Origin: Kitasatospora phosalacinea
GTDB lineage: Bacteria; Actinomycetota; Actinomycetes; Streptomycetales; Streptomycetaceae
Assembly (NCBI RefSeq): GCF_030268885.1
Contig: NZ_BSSA01000009.1
Span: 186,001-250,000, forward strand
Reading direction: 5' to 3'
Length of the DNA: 64,000 nucleotides
Each line of letters starts with the position of its first letter. Within the stretch, counting starts at the first letter, position 1. Made by a program: the position numbers and the translations under genes. Of this stretch, positions 26,389 through 37,400 are shown in pieces. A model generated the notes under the pieces. The model was not told the origin of the DNA. It searched no databases and saw only the letters and a list, made by a program, of their open reading frames with translations.

Positions 26389-29300
26389 TCAAGAAGAGGT
26401 CAACTCCTCCAGTTCGGCGAGGAGTTCGGAGGCGGTGACGGCGTCCAGGTCGCCGAGGCGGAGCGGGGTGCGGTCGCTGCGCCACTCGTCGTCCGGGTCG
26501 GTGCCCAGCCGCACCGCCTCGAAGGTCTGGTCGCCGAGGTGGGCGACGGCACCGACCGCGATGCCCGGGTGGAGGTCGATCACCAGGTGGCGGCCCTCCG
26601 CCAGCGGCTTGTGGAACCACACCTCCACGCCCGCGTCCTGCGGTTCGCCGCGCTGCCAGCCGCGCTTGGTCAGCCCGAGCAGCCGGCCGACCGGCACGGT
26701 GCGCCCCTCGAACCGGGCCAGCCGGCTCCCGGCCGCCTCCTGCGGCGTGAACCCGCCCGTGACGCGCCCGAGTTGCGGGAACGGCTGGACGATCTCGTAG
26801 TCGGCGAACAGCTCGGCCCAGGCGGCGAGTTCGGTGGTGGTCAGGTGCAGGGGGTGGGCGAGTCGGACGACGGCGTCCGTGGTGAGGTGGAAGGGCTCGT
26901 CGTGGACGTCGGTGAAGGTGCGGTCCTCGGCGACCCGGAAGGCGGTGCCGTCGGCCGTCCAGAGCAGGCGGCGCACCAGGTGGCCGAGCAGCGGGTGGTC
27001 GACCAGCAGGTCGGTGAACTCGCCCGTGCTCCAGGTCCGTTCGGTGACCATGGCGGTCTCCAGGCGGGCGATCTGGTCGGTGGCCAGGGTGCGGACGTCC
27101 TTCTTCAGGGTGGCGAACCGCTTGCGCTCGGCGGTGGCGCGCTCCTGGTCGTCGCGGGCGCCGGGTGCGGGCAGGTCCTTGCGCCGCCTGCCGTCGGCGT
27201 CCCGGACGTACGGGCGCAGTTGCTCGTCGAAGCCGACGGTGAACCTCCGGCTGCCGTAGTCGATGACGGTGCTGCCGTCCGCCGCCAGCTCCAGGTCCGG
27301 CACCAGGCGGTCGGCCAACTGCTGCGGGCTCAGGCCCCGTTGGGCGGCGACCGCCTCGATCCGCCGTTGGGCGTGCTGGTCCAGGTGCCTGCCGTCGGTG
27401 CGCCGGGTGAGGCCGTGCAGCTGGGCCAGGGCGGTGTCGGTGCCGATCGCGACCAGCACGTCCAGGCCGTCCACCGCCCGCTGCTTGACCTTGTGGCGCG
27501 GCCAGTTGCGCAGCACCGGGGCCAGCAGGCGGGCGGTGGCGTCGTTGCCGAACTCGCCCAGCGCGTGCAGTGCCCAGCGGTCCTTGACGGGGATCCCGGC
27601 CAGCCGCCACTGCTCGAACACCGCCCAGCAGAACGCCGCCAGCGAATCCGCCGTGCACGCCTCCCGGAGCACCGCCAGCCCCGGGTAGGGGGCGCCGGGC
27701 GCGGACAGCGCCAGCATGGTGACCAGGTGCCGCACCGCCGACTCCGGCAGCGCCCCGCCCCCGTCGGCCAGCAGCACCGGCGGCAGCCCGGCCGTCCGCA
27801 GCCAGGCCGGGAAGGCGGGCATCCGGACGGGCAGTGCGCTCACCAGCGGGTCGGTGCTCAGCAGCTCGGCCGCGGCCTGCCCGGCCGCCGCGCCGTACCG
27901 CCCGTCCACCGCCGCCAGCAGCGCGTCCCGGCCCTGCTCGGCGGCGACCAGGCGCAGCGCCTGCTCGGCGGCCCGGCGGGCCGGACCGGACGCGCCGAGC
28001 GCCTCGGGGACGAGCAGCAGCGCGCCCGCGACCCCGTGCCGGGCGAACCAGGCCCGGGCGGCCCCGTGCAGCGGCTTGGCGGTGGTCAGGCCGGTGGCCA
28101 GCAGCCGGGCGACCTCCGCGCTCAGCACCGGCAGCAGCGTCGGCCCCAGCAGCGCGGGGCGCTCGCGCACGCAGTGCAGCACGGCGGGCAGGAGCGCGGC
28201 GCCGTACTTGGCCAGCACCGGGTGCAGGAACGCGTCGCCCAGGTAGAACTGGGCCGGCCGCCAGGCGGACGCGAACGGTGCGAGCACCTCGACCGGGCCG
28301 CTCATCAGCAGGTCCCACTCGACCGGCAGCCGCCGCGGCTCCGCCAGCAGGACGCCCGGCGCGACGGCCGCCCAGTCGGTGTCCGGGCCGAAGCGCCCGT
28401 GGTCGCCGTACGGGCAGGCGAGCGCCCACTGCGCCCGCTCGCCCGGCTGCCAGACCAGCTCCGTCCCGCTGTCGGCCGCCAGGCCGTCGACCACGGCCGC
28501 CGCGCGGGCCTTCCGGGCGGTCTCCCAGGGCGCGACCACCAGCGGCGCGGGCAGCGCCCCGGCCGCCGCGACCGGCACCCGCGGCGGCCGGGAACGCTCC
28601 AGCTCGGCCAGGAACCCGGCGTCCGCCGGGTCGAGCTGCGACAGCCGGGCGGCCGGTACGGGCAGCAGCTCGGCCAGGTGCACGTCCAGCAGGTGCCGGG
28701 CGGTGACGGCGACCGGGCCGCTGCCCCGGGCCGGCGCGGCCAGGCGGCGCAGCCCGCCCACCGGCCGCCGCCGGACGGCCTCGACCAGCACCGGTGCCAC
28801 CTGCGGGTCCTGGCTGTGGCCGATCAGCGCGTCCAGCGCCTCCGCGCCGGGGAACTCCAGCAGGCGCCCGGCGAGTTCGCGACGCTTGGCCGGGTCGTCC
28901 AGGGACGGGAGCGCGCCCGCCAGCAGCGGCACGCAGTCCGCGCCGAGGCCGTCGGCCAGCGTGGCGACCCGCTCCGCCGTCCAGGCGCCCGGCAGCACCT
29001 TCGGCCGGGGGCCCAGCCGGTCGACCTGCTCCCGGGTGCCGAGCGCGAGCAGCAGCAGCGTCCGCAGCAGCGGCCCCTCCTCGCCGAAGCCCTCCTGCTC
29101 CGCGACGCTCTCCGTGACCCACTCCCCGGCCCCGGGCACCAGCACCGCGGCCAGCACCCGGCGGCGCGGCGTGCTGCGGACCGCCGCCAGCGCGGCCAGC
29201 GCCTCCTCGTACGGGCCCCGGTCGGCCACGGCGAGCAACCGGCGTGCCCTGGAGAGCAGTTCGAACTGCGGCGGCACCGCGTAGTGGCCGAGCCGGCGGC

Positions 29301-29949
29301 CGTCGTCCCGGTAGGTCAGCTCGCCGAACGACCAGGAGCGCCGGTAGTCGTGCTCCACCTCGAAACTCTCCACCGCGGCCAGCGCCGCGAACGCCAACCC
29401 GTGCCGCGCCGCCCAGCCGTCCACCACCACGGCCGCGCCGCCCTCCTCGGGGTTCCGGACAGACGGCAGCAGCAGGGCCGTGCACGCCGCCCCCAGCGGG
29501 TCGGCCGCCCCGTCCAGGTACGCGCGGGCGGCCCGGACCAGCCCGGGGTCGCACCCCTCGGTGCCCAGCGTGTTCGCGATCGACGCACTGCGTCCGGCGA
29601 CCAGCGCGTCCCCCGCCGCCACCGCCTCCGGCCCCGGCCACGCCACCTCCGCCGCGACGGCGCCGCCCCGCCGCGGCAGCACCAGCGGACGCCACGCTGC
29701 GGGCAGCACGAACGGCCCCTCGTCCGGCAGCCCGGCGCCCCCGCCGACCGCCCGGTAGCCCGCCCGCTCCTTCTGCCCGACCAGCTTCGCCAGGTGCGCC
29801 GCGGCCGCCGCCGGACCGCTCAGCTCCTTGATTTGCAGCCGCCCGCCGTCCCCGACCCGCCCGTACCGCACCCGCACCGCGGCCCCGTCGACCTCGGCCT
29901 CCCAGAACGTCGCCGAACCGCCGCCGTCGACCAGCTCCCAGCGCTGCAC
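26389..29949 (-). CDS. WGR + DUF4132 protein, copy 2
   Basis: A 1,186-residue YehI/MolR-like protein. An N-terminal WGR domain (about 1-70: VQRWELVDGG, ATFWEAEVDG, VRVRYGRVG, LAKLVGQKERAGY) is followed by the long DUF4132 body and the conserved C-terminal block ending LLAELEELTSS. WGR domains are best known from PARP proteins and are thought to contact nucleic acids or proteins. The GTG at 29949 is preceded by GGAGGGG. Its codons for roughly residues 890-1058 are nearly identical to those of copy 4 (see the repeat entries). Copy 3 lies 127 bases upstream on the same strand, so the two may be co-transcribed. Confidence 0.9.
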   Translation of the reverse strand: MQRWELVDGGGSATFWEAEVDGAAVRVRYGRVGDGGRLQIKELSGPAAAAAHLAKLVGQKERAGYRAVGGGAGLPDEGPFVLPAAWRPLVLPRRGGAVAAEVAWPGPEAVAAGDALVAGRSASIANTLGTEGCDPGLVRAARAYLDGAADPLGAACTALLLPSVRNPEEGGAAVVVDGWAARHGLAFAALAAVESFEVEHDYRRSWSFGELTYRDDGRRLGHYAVPPQFELLSRARRLLAVADRGPYEEALAALAAVRSTPRRRVLAAVLVPGAGEWVTESVAEQEGFGEEGPLLRTLLLLALGTREQVDRLGPRPKVLPGAWTAERVATLADGLGADCVPLLAGALPSLDDPAKRRELAGRLLEFPGAEALDALIGHSQDPQVAPVLVEAVRRRPVGGLRRLAAPARGSGPVAVTARHLLDVHLAELLPVPAARLSQLDPADAGFLAELERSRPPRVPVAAAGALPAPLVVAPWETARKARAAAVVDGLAADSGTELVWQPGERAQWALACPYGDHGRFGPDTDWAAVAPGVLLAEPRRLPVEWDLLMSGPVEVLAPFASAWRPAQFYLGDAFLHPVLAKYGAALLPAVLHCVRERPALLGPTLLPVLSAEVARLLATGLTTAKPLHGAARAWFARHGVAGALLLVPEALGASGPARRAAEQALRLVAAEQGRDALLAAVDGRYGAAAGQAAAELLSTDPLVSALPVRMPAFPAWLRTAGLPPVLLADGGGALPESAVRHLVTMLALSAPGAPYPGLAVLREACTADSLAAFCWAVFEQWRLAGIPVKDRWALHALGEFGNDATARLLAPVLRNWPRHKVKQRAVDGLDVLVAIGTDTALAQLHGLTRRTDGRHLDQHAQRRIEAVAAQRGLSPQQLADRLVPDLELAADGSTVIDYGSRRFTVGFDEQLRPYVRDADGRRRKDLPAPGARDDQERATAERKRFATLKKDVRTLATDQIARLETAMVTERTWSTGEFTDLLVDHPLLGHLVRRLLWTADGTAFRVAEDRTFTDVHDEPFHLTTDAVVRLAHPLHLTTTELAAWAELFADYEIVQPFPQLGRVTGGFTPQEAAGSRLARFEGRTVPVGRLLGLTKRGWQRGEPQDAGVEVWFHKPLAEGRHLVIDLHPGIAVGAVAHLGDQTFEAVRLGTDPDDEWRSDRTPLRLGDLDAVTASELLAELEELTSS
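26776..27282 (-). repeat. Near-identical tract shared with DUF4132 copy 4 (34797-35303)
   Basis: By eye, these 507 bases align without gaps to 34797-35303, with only four mismatches (at 26793, 26835, 26946 and 27245). Similarity drops sharply on both sides. This indicates recent gene conversion or recombination between copies 2 and 4. Confidence 0.85.
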
Positions 29950-30076
29950 GCGCCCCTCCGAACCCTCGCGCTTCGTACCGGCGAGCCGCCGCACTGCCGG
30001 ACGACCGCCGGGGCAGACCCTAGTCAGCGGCACCGACGCCCGGCCCGCAGGCCGGGACGCGCCGCCCGCCAGTTGC

Positions 30077-33000
30077 TCACCCGGCGGTCAACTCCTCCAG
30101 GTCCGCCAGGAGTTCGGAGACCAGGACGGGGGGAAGGCTGCCGAACCGCTCCTCGCCCCGGTGGTGCTCCGGCCAGTAGTGGCCCGGGGCGGTGCCGAGC
30201 CACACCGCCTCGACGGTCTGCACCACCGCCTCGGCGGGGGAGCGCAACCGGACGCCCGGGTCGAGCTGGACCACCAGGTGCCGCCCGTCCGGCAACGGCC
30301 GGTGGAACCAGCCCGCCACGCCGTCGTCGCCGTACTCGATCTCCTCGTGCCCCCAGCCCTGCCTGGTCAGGGCGAGCAGCCGCCAGACCGGGACGGTGCG
30401 CCCCTCGAACCGGTGCAGCCGGTGCCCGGCGGCCTCCTCCCCGGTCAACTCCAGTGCCGGACGCGTCAGTTGCGGGAAGGGCTGGAGGACCTCGTAGTCG
30501 GCGAACAGCTCCGTCCAGGCGGCGAGGTCGGCGGCGCTCAGGTGCAGCGGGTGGGCGAGCCGGACGGTGGCCGCCGCGGGGAGCTGGAACGGTTCGTCGT
30601 GGACGTCGGTGAAGGTGCGGTCCTCGGCGAGCCGGAAGGCGGCGCCGTCGGCCGTCCAGAGCAGCCGTCGCACCAGCTGCCCGAGCACCGGGTGCGCGAC
30701 CAGCAGACCGGTGAACTCGCCCGCGCTCCACGACCGTTCGGCCACCATCGCGTCCCGCAGCCGGGCGGTCCACGCGGTGGTGAAGGCCCGGACCTCCTTC
30801 TTCAGGGCGGTGAACCGCCGTCGCCCGGCCGCCACCAGCTCCGGGTCGTCCGCGGCCGCCGCCGCGGGCAGCGCGCTGCGCCGCCTGCCGCCGGAGTCCC
30901 GGACGTACGGGCGCAGCTGCTCGTCGAAGCCGACGGTGAACGTCTGCGGGCCGTAGTCGACGACGGTGCTGCCGTCCGGCTCCAGGCCGAGGTCCGGCAC
31001 CAGCCGGTCGGCGAGCTGCTCGGCGGTCAGGCCCAGCGACTCGGCGACCTCGGTGACCCGCTCCCGCGCGCGGGAGCGGAACGCCTCGGTCCGGGCCGTC
31101 CGGGCGATGCCGTGCAACTGCGCCAGGGCGTCGGGACCGCCGATGGACACCAGCACGTCCAGGCCGTCCACCGCGCGCTGGTGGGAGAGCAGCGGCAGCA
31201 GCGGGGCCAGGCGGCGGGCGGTGGCGCCGTCGCCGAACTCGCCGAGCGCGTGCAGCGCCCAGGCGTCCTTGGCGGGCGCCCCGGCGTGCCGCCACTCCTC
31301 GAACAGCGCCCAGCAGAACGCCGCCGCCGTGTCGGCCCGCAGCGCCGGGGCGACCACCGCCAGGCCCGGGTACGGCCCGCGCGGCAGGCCCAGCTGCAGC
31401 ATCGCCAGCAGGTGCCGCACCGCCGCCGGGGGCAGCGCCCCGCCCCCGTCCGCCAGCAGCACCTGCGGCAGCACCTCCGGCCGCAGCCAGCGGGGCGGCT
31501 TCGGCATCCGGCCCGGCAGGGTCCGCAGCAGCGCGCCCTCGCCCAGCACCTCCGCGACCGCCTCCGCGGCCCGCTCCCCGTACCGCTGCGCCACCGCCGC
31601 GGTCAGCACCTCCGCGCCCTCCCGGAGGGCCACCAGCCGCAGCGCGTGCTCCGCCGCCCGCCGCTGCGGCCCGGCCGCGCCGACCGCCGCCGGGACCAGC
31701 AGCAGCGCCCCCGCCACGCCGTGCCGGGCGAACCACGAGCGGGCCACCGGCCGAACGGACTTGAGCTCCAGCAGGGCGTGCGCCATCAGGCCCGCGGTCT
31801 CCGCGTCCAGCACCGGCAGCAGGACGTCGACGACCTCCTCCGGGCGGTCCCGGGCGGCGAGGTGCAGCAACCGCAGCGCGGCCGTCCCGTACCGGCCGAG
31901 CACCCGCGGCAGGTGGATGCCGCTGCTGCGGTACTCCGACGGCCGCCAGTGCGCCAGCCTCGGCAGCACCAGCTCGGCCGGGCCCCAGGCCAGCAGCCGG
32001 GCCGCCTGCCAGTCGAGGACCTCCTCCGACAGCTCCCCGAGCACCTGCGCCCAGTCGGTGTCCGCCGCGTACCGCCAGTACGGGTCGCCGCCGTTCGCGA
32101 ACGCCGCCTCCTCGCCCTCCCGCCACACCAGCCGGGGCTCCCGGTCGGCCACCAGCCCGGTCAGCGCCTCCGGCGCGCGGGCGGCCCGCCGCCGTGTCCA
32201 CGGCGGGTCGACCAGCAGCGCGGGCAGCCGCTCCGGCGCCGCCTCCGGCAGCGGCTCCCGCGCCCCCGGCAGGGCCAGCACGAACGCGGCCTCCGCCGCG
32301 TCCAGCCGCGCCAGCAGCTCCGGCAGCCGCGGACGCCACAGCGCGACGTGCCGGTCCAGCAGCTCGCGGGCCGCCGCGGCGTCCGCCCCGCCGTCCCGCG
32401 CCACCGCCGACAGGACCCGCACCGCCCGCACCGGGTACCGCTGCACCACCTCCAGCAGCAGGGCCCGGCCGGACGGTCGGCCGATCCGCCCGACCAGCGC
32501 ACGCATCGCCCCGTCGGTGGGGAACTCGGCCAGCATCCCGAGGAGTTCGCGCTCCCGCTCGCCGTACGTGTACGGGTCCACCGCGCTCGCCAGCAGCGGC
32601 GCCACCGCCGGGCCGACCCGGTCGGCGAGGGTGGCCACCAGCTCGGGCGTCCAGTCCCGGCACACCCAGCCGTACTCCGGCCCGAACCGCTCCACCTGCG
32701 CCGCGCTGCCCAGCGTCGGCAGCAGCAGCCTGCGCAGCACCTGGGCGGTGCGGCTGCGGTCCCCGGGCAGCTCGGCCAGGCACTCGTCCACCCACTCCGT
32801 CCGCTCCGGCACCAGCTGCGCGATCGCCGCCCGCAGCACCGGCGTGGTCCGCAGCTGCGCCAACTCCGCCACCACCGCGGCGTGTTCCGGCTCCGGCGCC
32901 TCGGCCAGCGCCTGCCCGGCGGCGGCCAGCAGGCCGTACTGCGCCGTCAGGTCGAGGTGCTCCTCGCCCTCCAGGTCGAGGAAGGCCGCCCGGTAGCGCC

Positions 33001-33475
33001 ACTCGGAGCCCGTCCACTCCCGGACGAAGTCCGCCTCCAGGGCGGCCAGCACCGTCCGGACCGCGAACGACAGGCCCGTCCAGGCCGCCCGGTCCGCGAA
33101 CTCCCGCCGCAGGCAGTCGGGCTCCACCGAGGTGCGGACGATCCGGGCGGCCAGCGCCGCCCCGACCGGGCCGCCCTCCCCGTGCAGGTACGCCCAGGTC
33201 TCGGCGGTCAGTTCGGGGTCGGCCCGCTCGTCGGTCAGCAGCTCCTCGATCAGCCCGGCCCGCTCGTCCAGTGCCCGGGCCTCCCGCCGGTAGGCGTCCT
33301 CCGGGTCCACCACCGGCCGCTCCCCGGCCGCCGCGACCGGGCCCCCGCTCCCGCGGCGCGGCACCACCAGGGCGTGCCAGGCCGCGGGCAGCACGAAGGC
33401 GTCCTCGTCCGGCAGCCCGGACCCCGCCTCCCCGTCGTCCGCCGTGCCGCCCCCGACCGGTCCCCCGTGCCGCAT
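30077..33475 (-). CDS. DUF4132 protein, copy 3 (no WGR domain)
   Basis: A 1,132-residue paralogue without a WGR domain. The open frame runs further upstream, but GGAGGAG just before the ATG at 33475 (MRHGGPVGGG) fixes the start. Shared markers are LPDEDAFVLPAAWHALVVPRRG near the N-terminus, ARSWFARHGVAGALLLVPAAVG in the middle, and VVDYGPQTFTVGFDEQLRPYVRD plus LVRRLLWTADGAAFRLAEDRTFTDVHDE in the C-terminal block, ending LLADLEELTAG. It is divergent from the maleylpyruvate-isomerase-like gene. The function is unknown. Confidence 0.88.
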   Translation of the reverse strand: MRHGGPVGGGTADDGEAGSGLPDEDAFVLPAAWHALVVPRRGSGGPVAAAGERPVVDPEDAYRREARALDERAGLIEELLTDERADPELTAETWAYLHGEGGPVGAALAARIVRTSVEPDCLRREFADRAAWTGLSFAVRTVLAALEADFVREWTGSEWRYRAAFLDLEGEEHLDLTAQYGLLAAAGQALAEAPEPEHAAVVAELAQLRTTPVLRAAIAQLVPERTEWVDECLAELPGDRSRTAQVLRRLLLPTLGSAAQVERFGPEYGWVCRDWTPELVATLADRVGPAVAPLLASAVDPYTYGERERELLGMLAEFPTDGAMRALVGRIGRPSGRALLLEVVQRYPVRAVRVLSAVARDGGADAAAARELLDRHVALWRPRLPELLARLDAAEAAFVLALPGAREPLPEAAPERLPALLVDPPWTRRRAARAPEALTGLVADREPRLVWREGEEAAFANGGDPYWRYAADTDWAQVLGELSEEVLDWQAARLLAWGPAELVLPRLAHWRPSEYRSSGIHLPRVLGRYGTAALRLLHLAARDRPEEVVDVLLPVLDAETAGLMAHALLELKSVRPVARSWFARHGVAGALLLVPAAVGAAGPQRRAAEHALRLVALREGAEVLTAAVAQRYGERAAEAVAEVLGEGALLRTLPGRMPKPPRWLRPEVLPQVLLADGGGALPPAAVRHLLAMLQLGLPRGPYPGLAVVAPALRADTAAAFCWALFEEWRHAGAPAKDAWALHALGEFGDGATARRLAPLLPLLSHQRAVDGLDVLVSIGGPDALAQLHGIARTARTEAFRSRARERVTEVAESLGLTAEQLADRLVPDLGLEPDGSTVVDYGPQTFTVGFDEQLRPYVRDSGGRRRSALPAAAAADDPELVAAGRRRFTALKKEVRAFTTAWTARLRDAMVAERSWSAGEFTGLLVAHPVLGQLVRRLLWTADGAAFRLAEDRTFTDVHDEPFQLPAAATVRLAHPLHLSAADLAAWTELFADYEVLQPFPQLTRPALELTGEEAAGHRLHRFEGRTVPVWRLLALTRQGWGHEEIEYGDDGVAGWFHRPLPDGRHLVVQLDPGVRLRSPAEAVVQTVEAVWLGTAPGHYWPEHHRGEERFGSLPPVLVSELLADLEELTAG

Positions 33476-33612
33476 GTGCTCCTCCAACTCCCGATGATCA
33501 AAAGGCCGTTGGAGCCAGACCCTAACCGCAGCGGCGGACAGCCCGCCCGGGGGCCTGGCCGGGCGCCGAAATCCCAGCGGCTCTCCGACCACCGGGGAGG
33601 TATGTTGACGCC

Positions 33613-34308
33613 GTGGACTACGCGGACTACTTGGTGGAACTCCGGCGCGAACTCGACGACTTCGGCGCCCTGCTGGACGGCGACCTGTCGGCCCCCGTCG
33701 AGCACTGCGGCAACTGGAAACTGGCTGACCTGGTCGTGCACATGGCCGCCGGCAACTTCTGGGTGGTCACGGCCGTCCGGGAGCGGCACGGCGACAACTA
33801 CCGGGAGTCCGACGCCCCCGGCGACCCGGACGCCCTCCGGGCCTGGTACGCCGACAGCGCGGACGACCTGGTGGCGGCCCTGTCCGTCGACCCGGCGACC
33901 GAGGCGTGGACGTTCGTCCCGCCGCACACGGTCGGCTTCTGGCGCCGCCGCCGCACCCAGGAGACCCTGGTGCACCGCTGGGACGCCGCGAACGCGCTCG
34001 GCCTCCAGCAGCCGCTCAACGCGGAACTCGCCGCCGACGGCGTCGCCGAGGTCTTCGACACCATGGCCCGGCGGATGATCGCCCGCGGCGCCGCCACCCC
34101 GCCCGACCGGGCCCTGCGCCTCATCGCCACCGACAGCGCCCGCTCCTGGACGTACGGCCCCGGCGAGCCGGTCGCGGAGGTCTCCGGCACCGCCGAGGAA
34201 CTGTTGCTGATGCTGTGGGCCCGCAGGCCGCGCGAGAGCGACGCCCTGACCTGGGCGGGCGACCGCGCGGCCGGGCTGGGCGTGCTGGCCGGGCCGCTGG
34301 TCCCCTGA
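33613..34308 (+). CDS. Maleylpyruvate isomerase family (mycothiol-dependent/DinB-like) protein
   Basis: A 231-residue protein. It has an N-terminal four-helix MDMPI/DinB-like domain with possible metal ligands in LVVHMAAGNFW and the pair ETLVHRWDA, and a C-terminal domain (DRALRLIATDSARSWTYGPGEP, TAEELLLMLWAR) typical of the actinobacterial family. Relatives use mycothiol as cofactor for isomerisation or thiol transfer; the substrate here is unknown. GGGGAGG lies 12 bases before the GTG at 33613, which is rather distant. It is the only plus-strand gene inside the DUF4132 cluster. Confidence 0.87.
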   Translation: MDYADYLVELRRELDDFGALLDGDLSAPVEHCGNWKLADLVVHMAAGNFWVVTAVRERHGDNYRESDAPGDPDALRAWYADSADDLVAALSVDPATEAWTFVPPHTVGFWRRRRTQETLVHRWDAANALGLQQPLNAELAADGVAEVFDTMARRMIARGAATPPDRALRLIATDSARSWTYGPGEPVAEVSGTAEELLLMLWARRPRESDALTWAGDRAAGLGVLAGPLVP

Positions 34309-34367
34309 GCCCGCCCCGCCGGGGGAGCACCACCCCGCCGGGGGAGCGCCACCCCGCGGAGGCAACC

Positions 34368-34399
34368 CCGCCCGCCCCCGGCCGACCGGGGGCGGGCGG
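34368..34399. terminator. Strong bidirectional terminator hairpin
   Basis: A perfect 14-base stem (CCGCCCGCCCCCGG at 34368-34381, complement at 34386-34399) with a CCGA loop, placed between convergent genes. Just before it, near 34315-34355, a roughly 20-base direct repeat (CCCCGCCGGGGGAGC..) occurs twice. Confidence 0.8.
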
Positions 34400-34406
34400 T
34401 GGGCCG

Positions 34407-37400
34407 TCAGCCCGCGGTCAACTCCTCCAGGTCGACGAGCAGTTCGGAGACAGTGACCGGATCCAGGTCACCGAGCCGCTCGCGCGGCTCGCGGCTGTTG
34501 GGCCAGTAGCCGTCCGGCGAGGCGCCCAGCCACACCGCCTCGAAGGTCTGGTCGCCGAACTCGTTGACGTAGCCGACCGTGATGCCCGGCTGGATCTCGA
34601 CCACCAGGTGGCGGCCGTTCGGCAGCGGCTTGTGGATCCAGCCCTCCACGCCCCCGTCCTGCGGTTCGCCGCGCTGCCAGCCGCGCTTGGTCAGCCCGAG
34701 CAGCCGCCCCACCGGCACGGTGTGCTTCTCGAACCGGCGCAGCCGGTGCCCGGCGGCCTCCTCCTCGGTCAGCGCGGCCACCGGACGGCCCAGCTGGCGG
34801 AACGGCTGGACGAGCTCGTAGTCGGCGAACAGCTCGGCCCAGGCGGCGAGTTCGGCGGTGGTCAGGTGCAGGGGGTGGGCGAGTCGGACGACGGCGTCCG
34901 TGGTGAGGTGGAAGGGCTCGTCGTGGACGTCGGTGAAGGTGCGGTCCTCGGCGACCCGGAAGGCGGCGCCGTCGGCCGTCCAGAGCAGGCGGCGCACCAG
35001 GTGGCCGAGCAGCGGGTGGTCGACCAGCAGGTCGGTGAACTCGCCCGTGCTCCAGGTCCGTTCGGTGACCATGGCGGTCTCCAGGCGGGCGATCTGGTCG
35101 GTGGCCAGGGTGCGGACGTCCTTCTTCAGGGTGGCGAACCGCTTGCGCTCGGCGGTGGCGCGCTCCTGGTCGTCGCGGGCGCCGGGTGCGGGCAGGTCCT
35201 TGCGCCGCCTGCCGTCGGCGTCCCGGACGTACGGGCGCAGTTGCTCGTCGAAGCCGACGGTGAACTTCCGGCTGCCGTAGTCGATGACGGTGCTGCCGTC
35301 CGCGTCCAGGCCGAGGTCCGGCACCAGGCGGTCGCCGAGCTGTTCGGCCGTCAGGTCGAGCGACTCGGCGATCTCGGCGATCTTCTCCTGGGCGCGGGCC
35401 CTGAGCGCCTTGAACTTCACCCGCTGCGCGATGCCGTGCAGCTGGGCCAGGGCGGCGTCGGTGCCGATCGCGGCCAGCACGTCCAGGCCCTCCACCGCCC
35501 GCTGGTGGGCGTTCTGGCCCGGCCACTCGCGCAGCACCGGCGCCAGCCGCCGGGCCGTGTCGTCGTCGCCGACCTCGCCGAGCGCGTACAGCGCCCAACC
35601 GTCCGAGGAGGGCATTCCGGCCTGCAGCCACTCCTCGAACACCGCCCGGCAGAACGCCGCCACCGTGTCGGCCCGCAGCGCGTCCGCGACCACCGCCAGG
35701 CCCGGGTACGGCTCGCGCAGCTTCCCCAACTGCAGCACGGTCAGCAGATGGCGCACCGCCGGTAGCGGCAACGCCCCGCTGCCGTCGGCCAGTTGCACCT
35801 GAGGCAGCACCTGCGGCCGCAGCCAGGACGGGAGTTCGGGCAGCTTCGCGGGCAGCGCGGTCTCCAGCGGGTCGGACCCCAGCGCCTCCGCGACCACCGT
35901 CGCGACCTGCTCGCCGTAGCGCTCCGCCACCGCCGCGGTCAGCACCTCCGCACCCTCCCGGAGGGCCACCAGCCGCAGCGCGTGCTCCGCCGCCAGCCGG
36001 GCCCGACCCGCCTTGCCGACCGCCGCCGGAACCAGCAGCAGCGCCCCCGCCACCCCGTGCCGGGCGAACCACGAACGAGCCACCGGCTGAACGGACTTGA
36101 GCCGCACCAGGGCGTCCGCCATCACGCCCGCCGCGACCGCGCTCCGCACCGGCAGCAGCACCTGCGCCGCGTGCGCGGGCCGGGCCAGCACCGCGGCGTG
36201 CACCAGCCGCAGCGCGGCCGTGCCGTACTTCGCCAGCACCGGCGGAAGCTGCGCGTCACCGTCCGCCAGCGCGTTCGCGTTCCAGGAGTCCAGGAGCGGG
36301 GTCACCAGCTCCGCCGGGCCCTGCGCCAGCAGGCGGCAGCACAGCCAGGACGAGCCGAGCTGGGCCACCCGCTGCGCCTCCGCCGCCCAGTCGGTGTCCG
36401 CCGGGTAGCTCCAGTAGTGCGCGGCCGTGGCCGCGAACGCCGCCGACTCGCCCTCCTCCCAGTGCAGTTCCGCCCGCTCGTCGGCGGTGACACCGGTCAG
36501 CACCTTCGGCTTGCGGGCGGTGCGCGGCCGCGCCCACGGCGGGTCGACCAGCAGCGCGGGCAGCCGGTCCGCCGGCGCCTCCGGCAGCGGCTCCCGCGCC
36601 CCCTCCAGATCCCGCACGTACGCGGCGACCTCCCCGTCCAGCCGCGCCAGCAGCTCCGGCAGCCGCGGACGCTCCACCGCGACGTGTCCGTTGAGCATCT
36701 GCCGGGCCGCCGCCCCGGCCGCACCACCGCGCCGCGCGGCCGCCGACAGCACCCGCACCGCCCGCACCGGGAAGCGCTCCACCGCCGCCAGCAGCGCCAG
36801 CCGGACGGGCTTCTCGGTGATCCGGTCGACCAGCTCGCCCATCGCCGCGTCGGTCGGGAACTGCGCCAGGTACCCGGCGTACTCGCCCAGCCGGTCGCCG
36901 TCGTGCCCGAACCGCTCCAGCGCCCCCGTCACCAGCGGCGCCGCGCCCGGCCCCGCCCCGTCGGCGAGGGTGGCCACCACCTCGGTCGTCCAGTGCACCC
37001 ACGCCCAGCCGCCCTCCGGAGCGGCCCGCCGCGCCTGCTCGGCGCTGCCGACCGCGGACAGCAGCAGCGTCTGCAGCACGGCGTCCGCCGCCTGCCCGTG
37101 TCCGGACGCCTCGCTCAGGCACTCCTCCACCCAGTCCGTCCGCTCCGGCACCAGGAACGCGCCGGCCGCCCGGCGCAGCGGGGTGTCCCGCAGCGCGGCC
37201 AACTCCGCGACCACGGCGGCGTGTTCGCCCTCCGGCGCGGCGGCCAGGGCCCGGCGGGCGATCGCCAGCAGCTGGAACTCGAGGAGCAGCGAGTGGCGGC
37301 GCGGGTCGTTCAGGTCGAGGGCGGTCAGCCTGCTCCACTGCCGACCCATCCGCGCCCAGACGGTGTCCACCTCGAAGGACGCCACGGCGGCCCGCACCGC

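Noticed and set aside
25822..30612. Plus-strand open frame of about 1,600 codons across DUF4132 copy 2
   Set aside because: Antisense shadow: low-complexity Arg/Gly/Pro/Gln sequence and no ribosome binding site, whereas the minus-strand protein is conserved among four paralogues.
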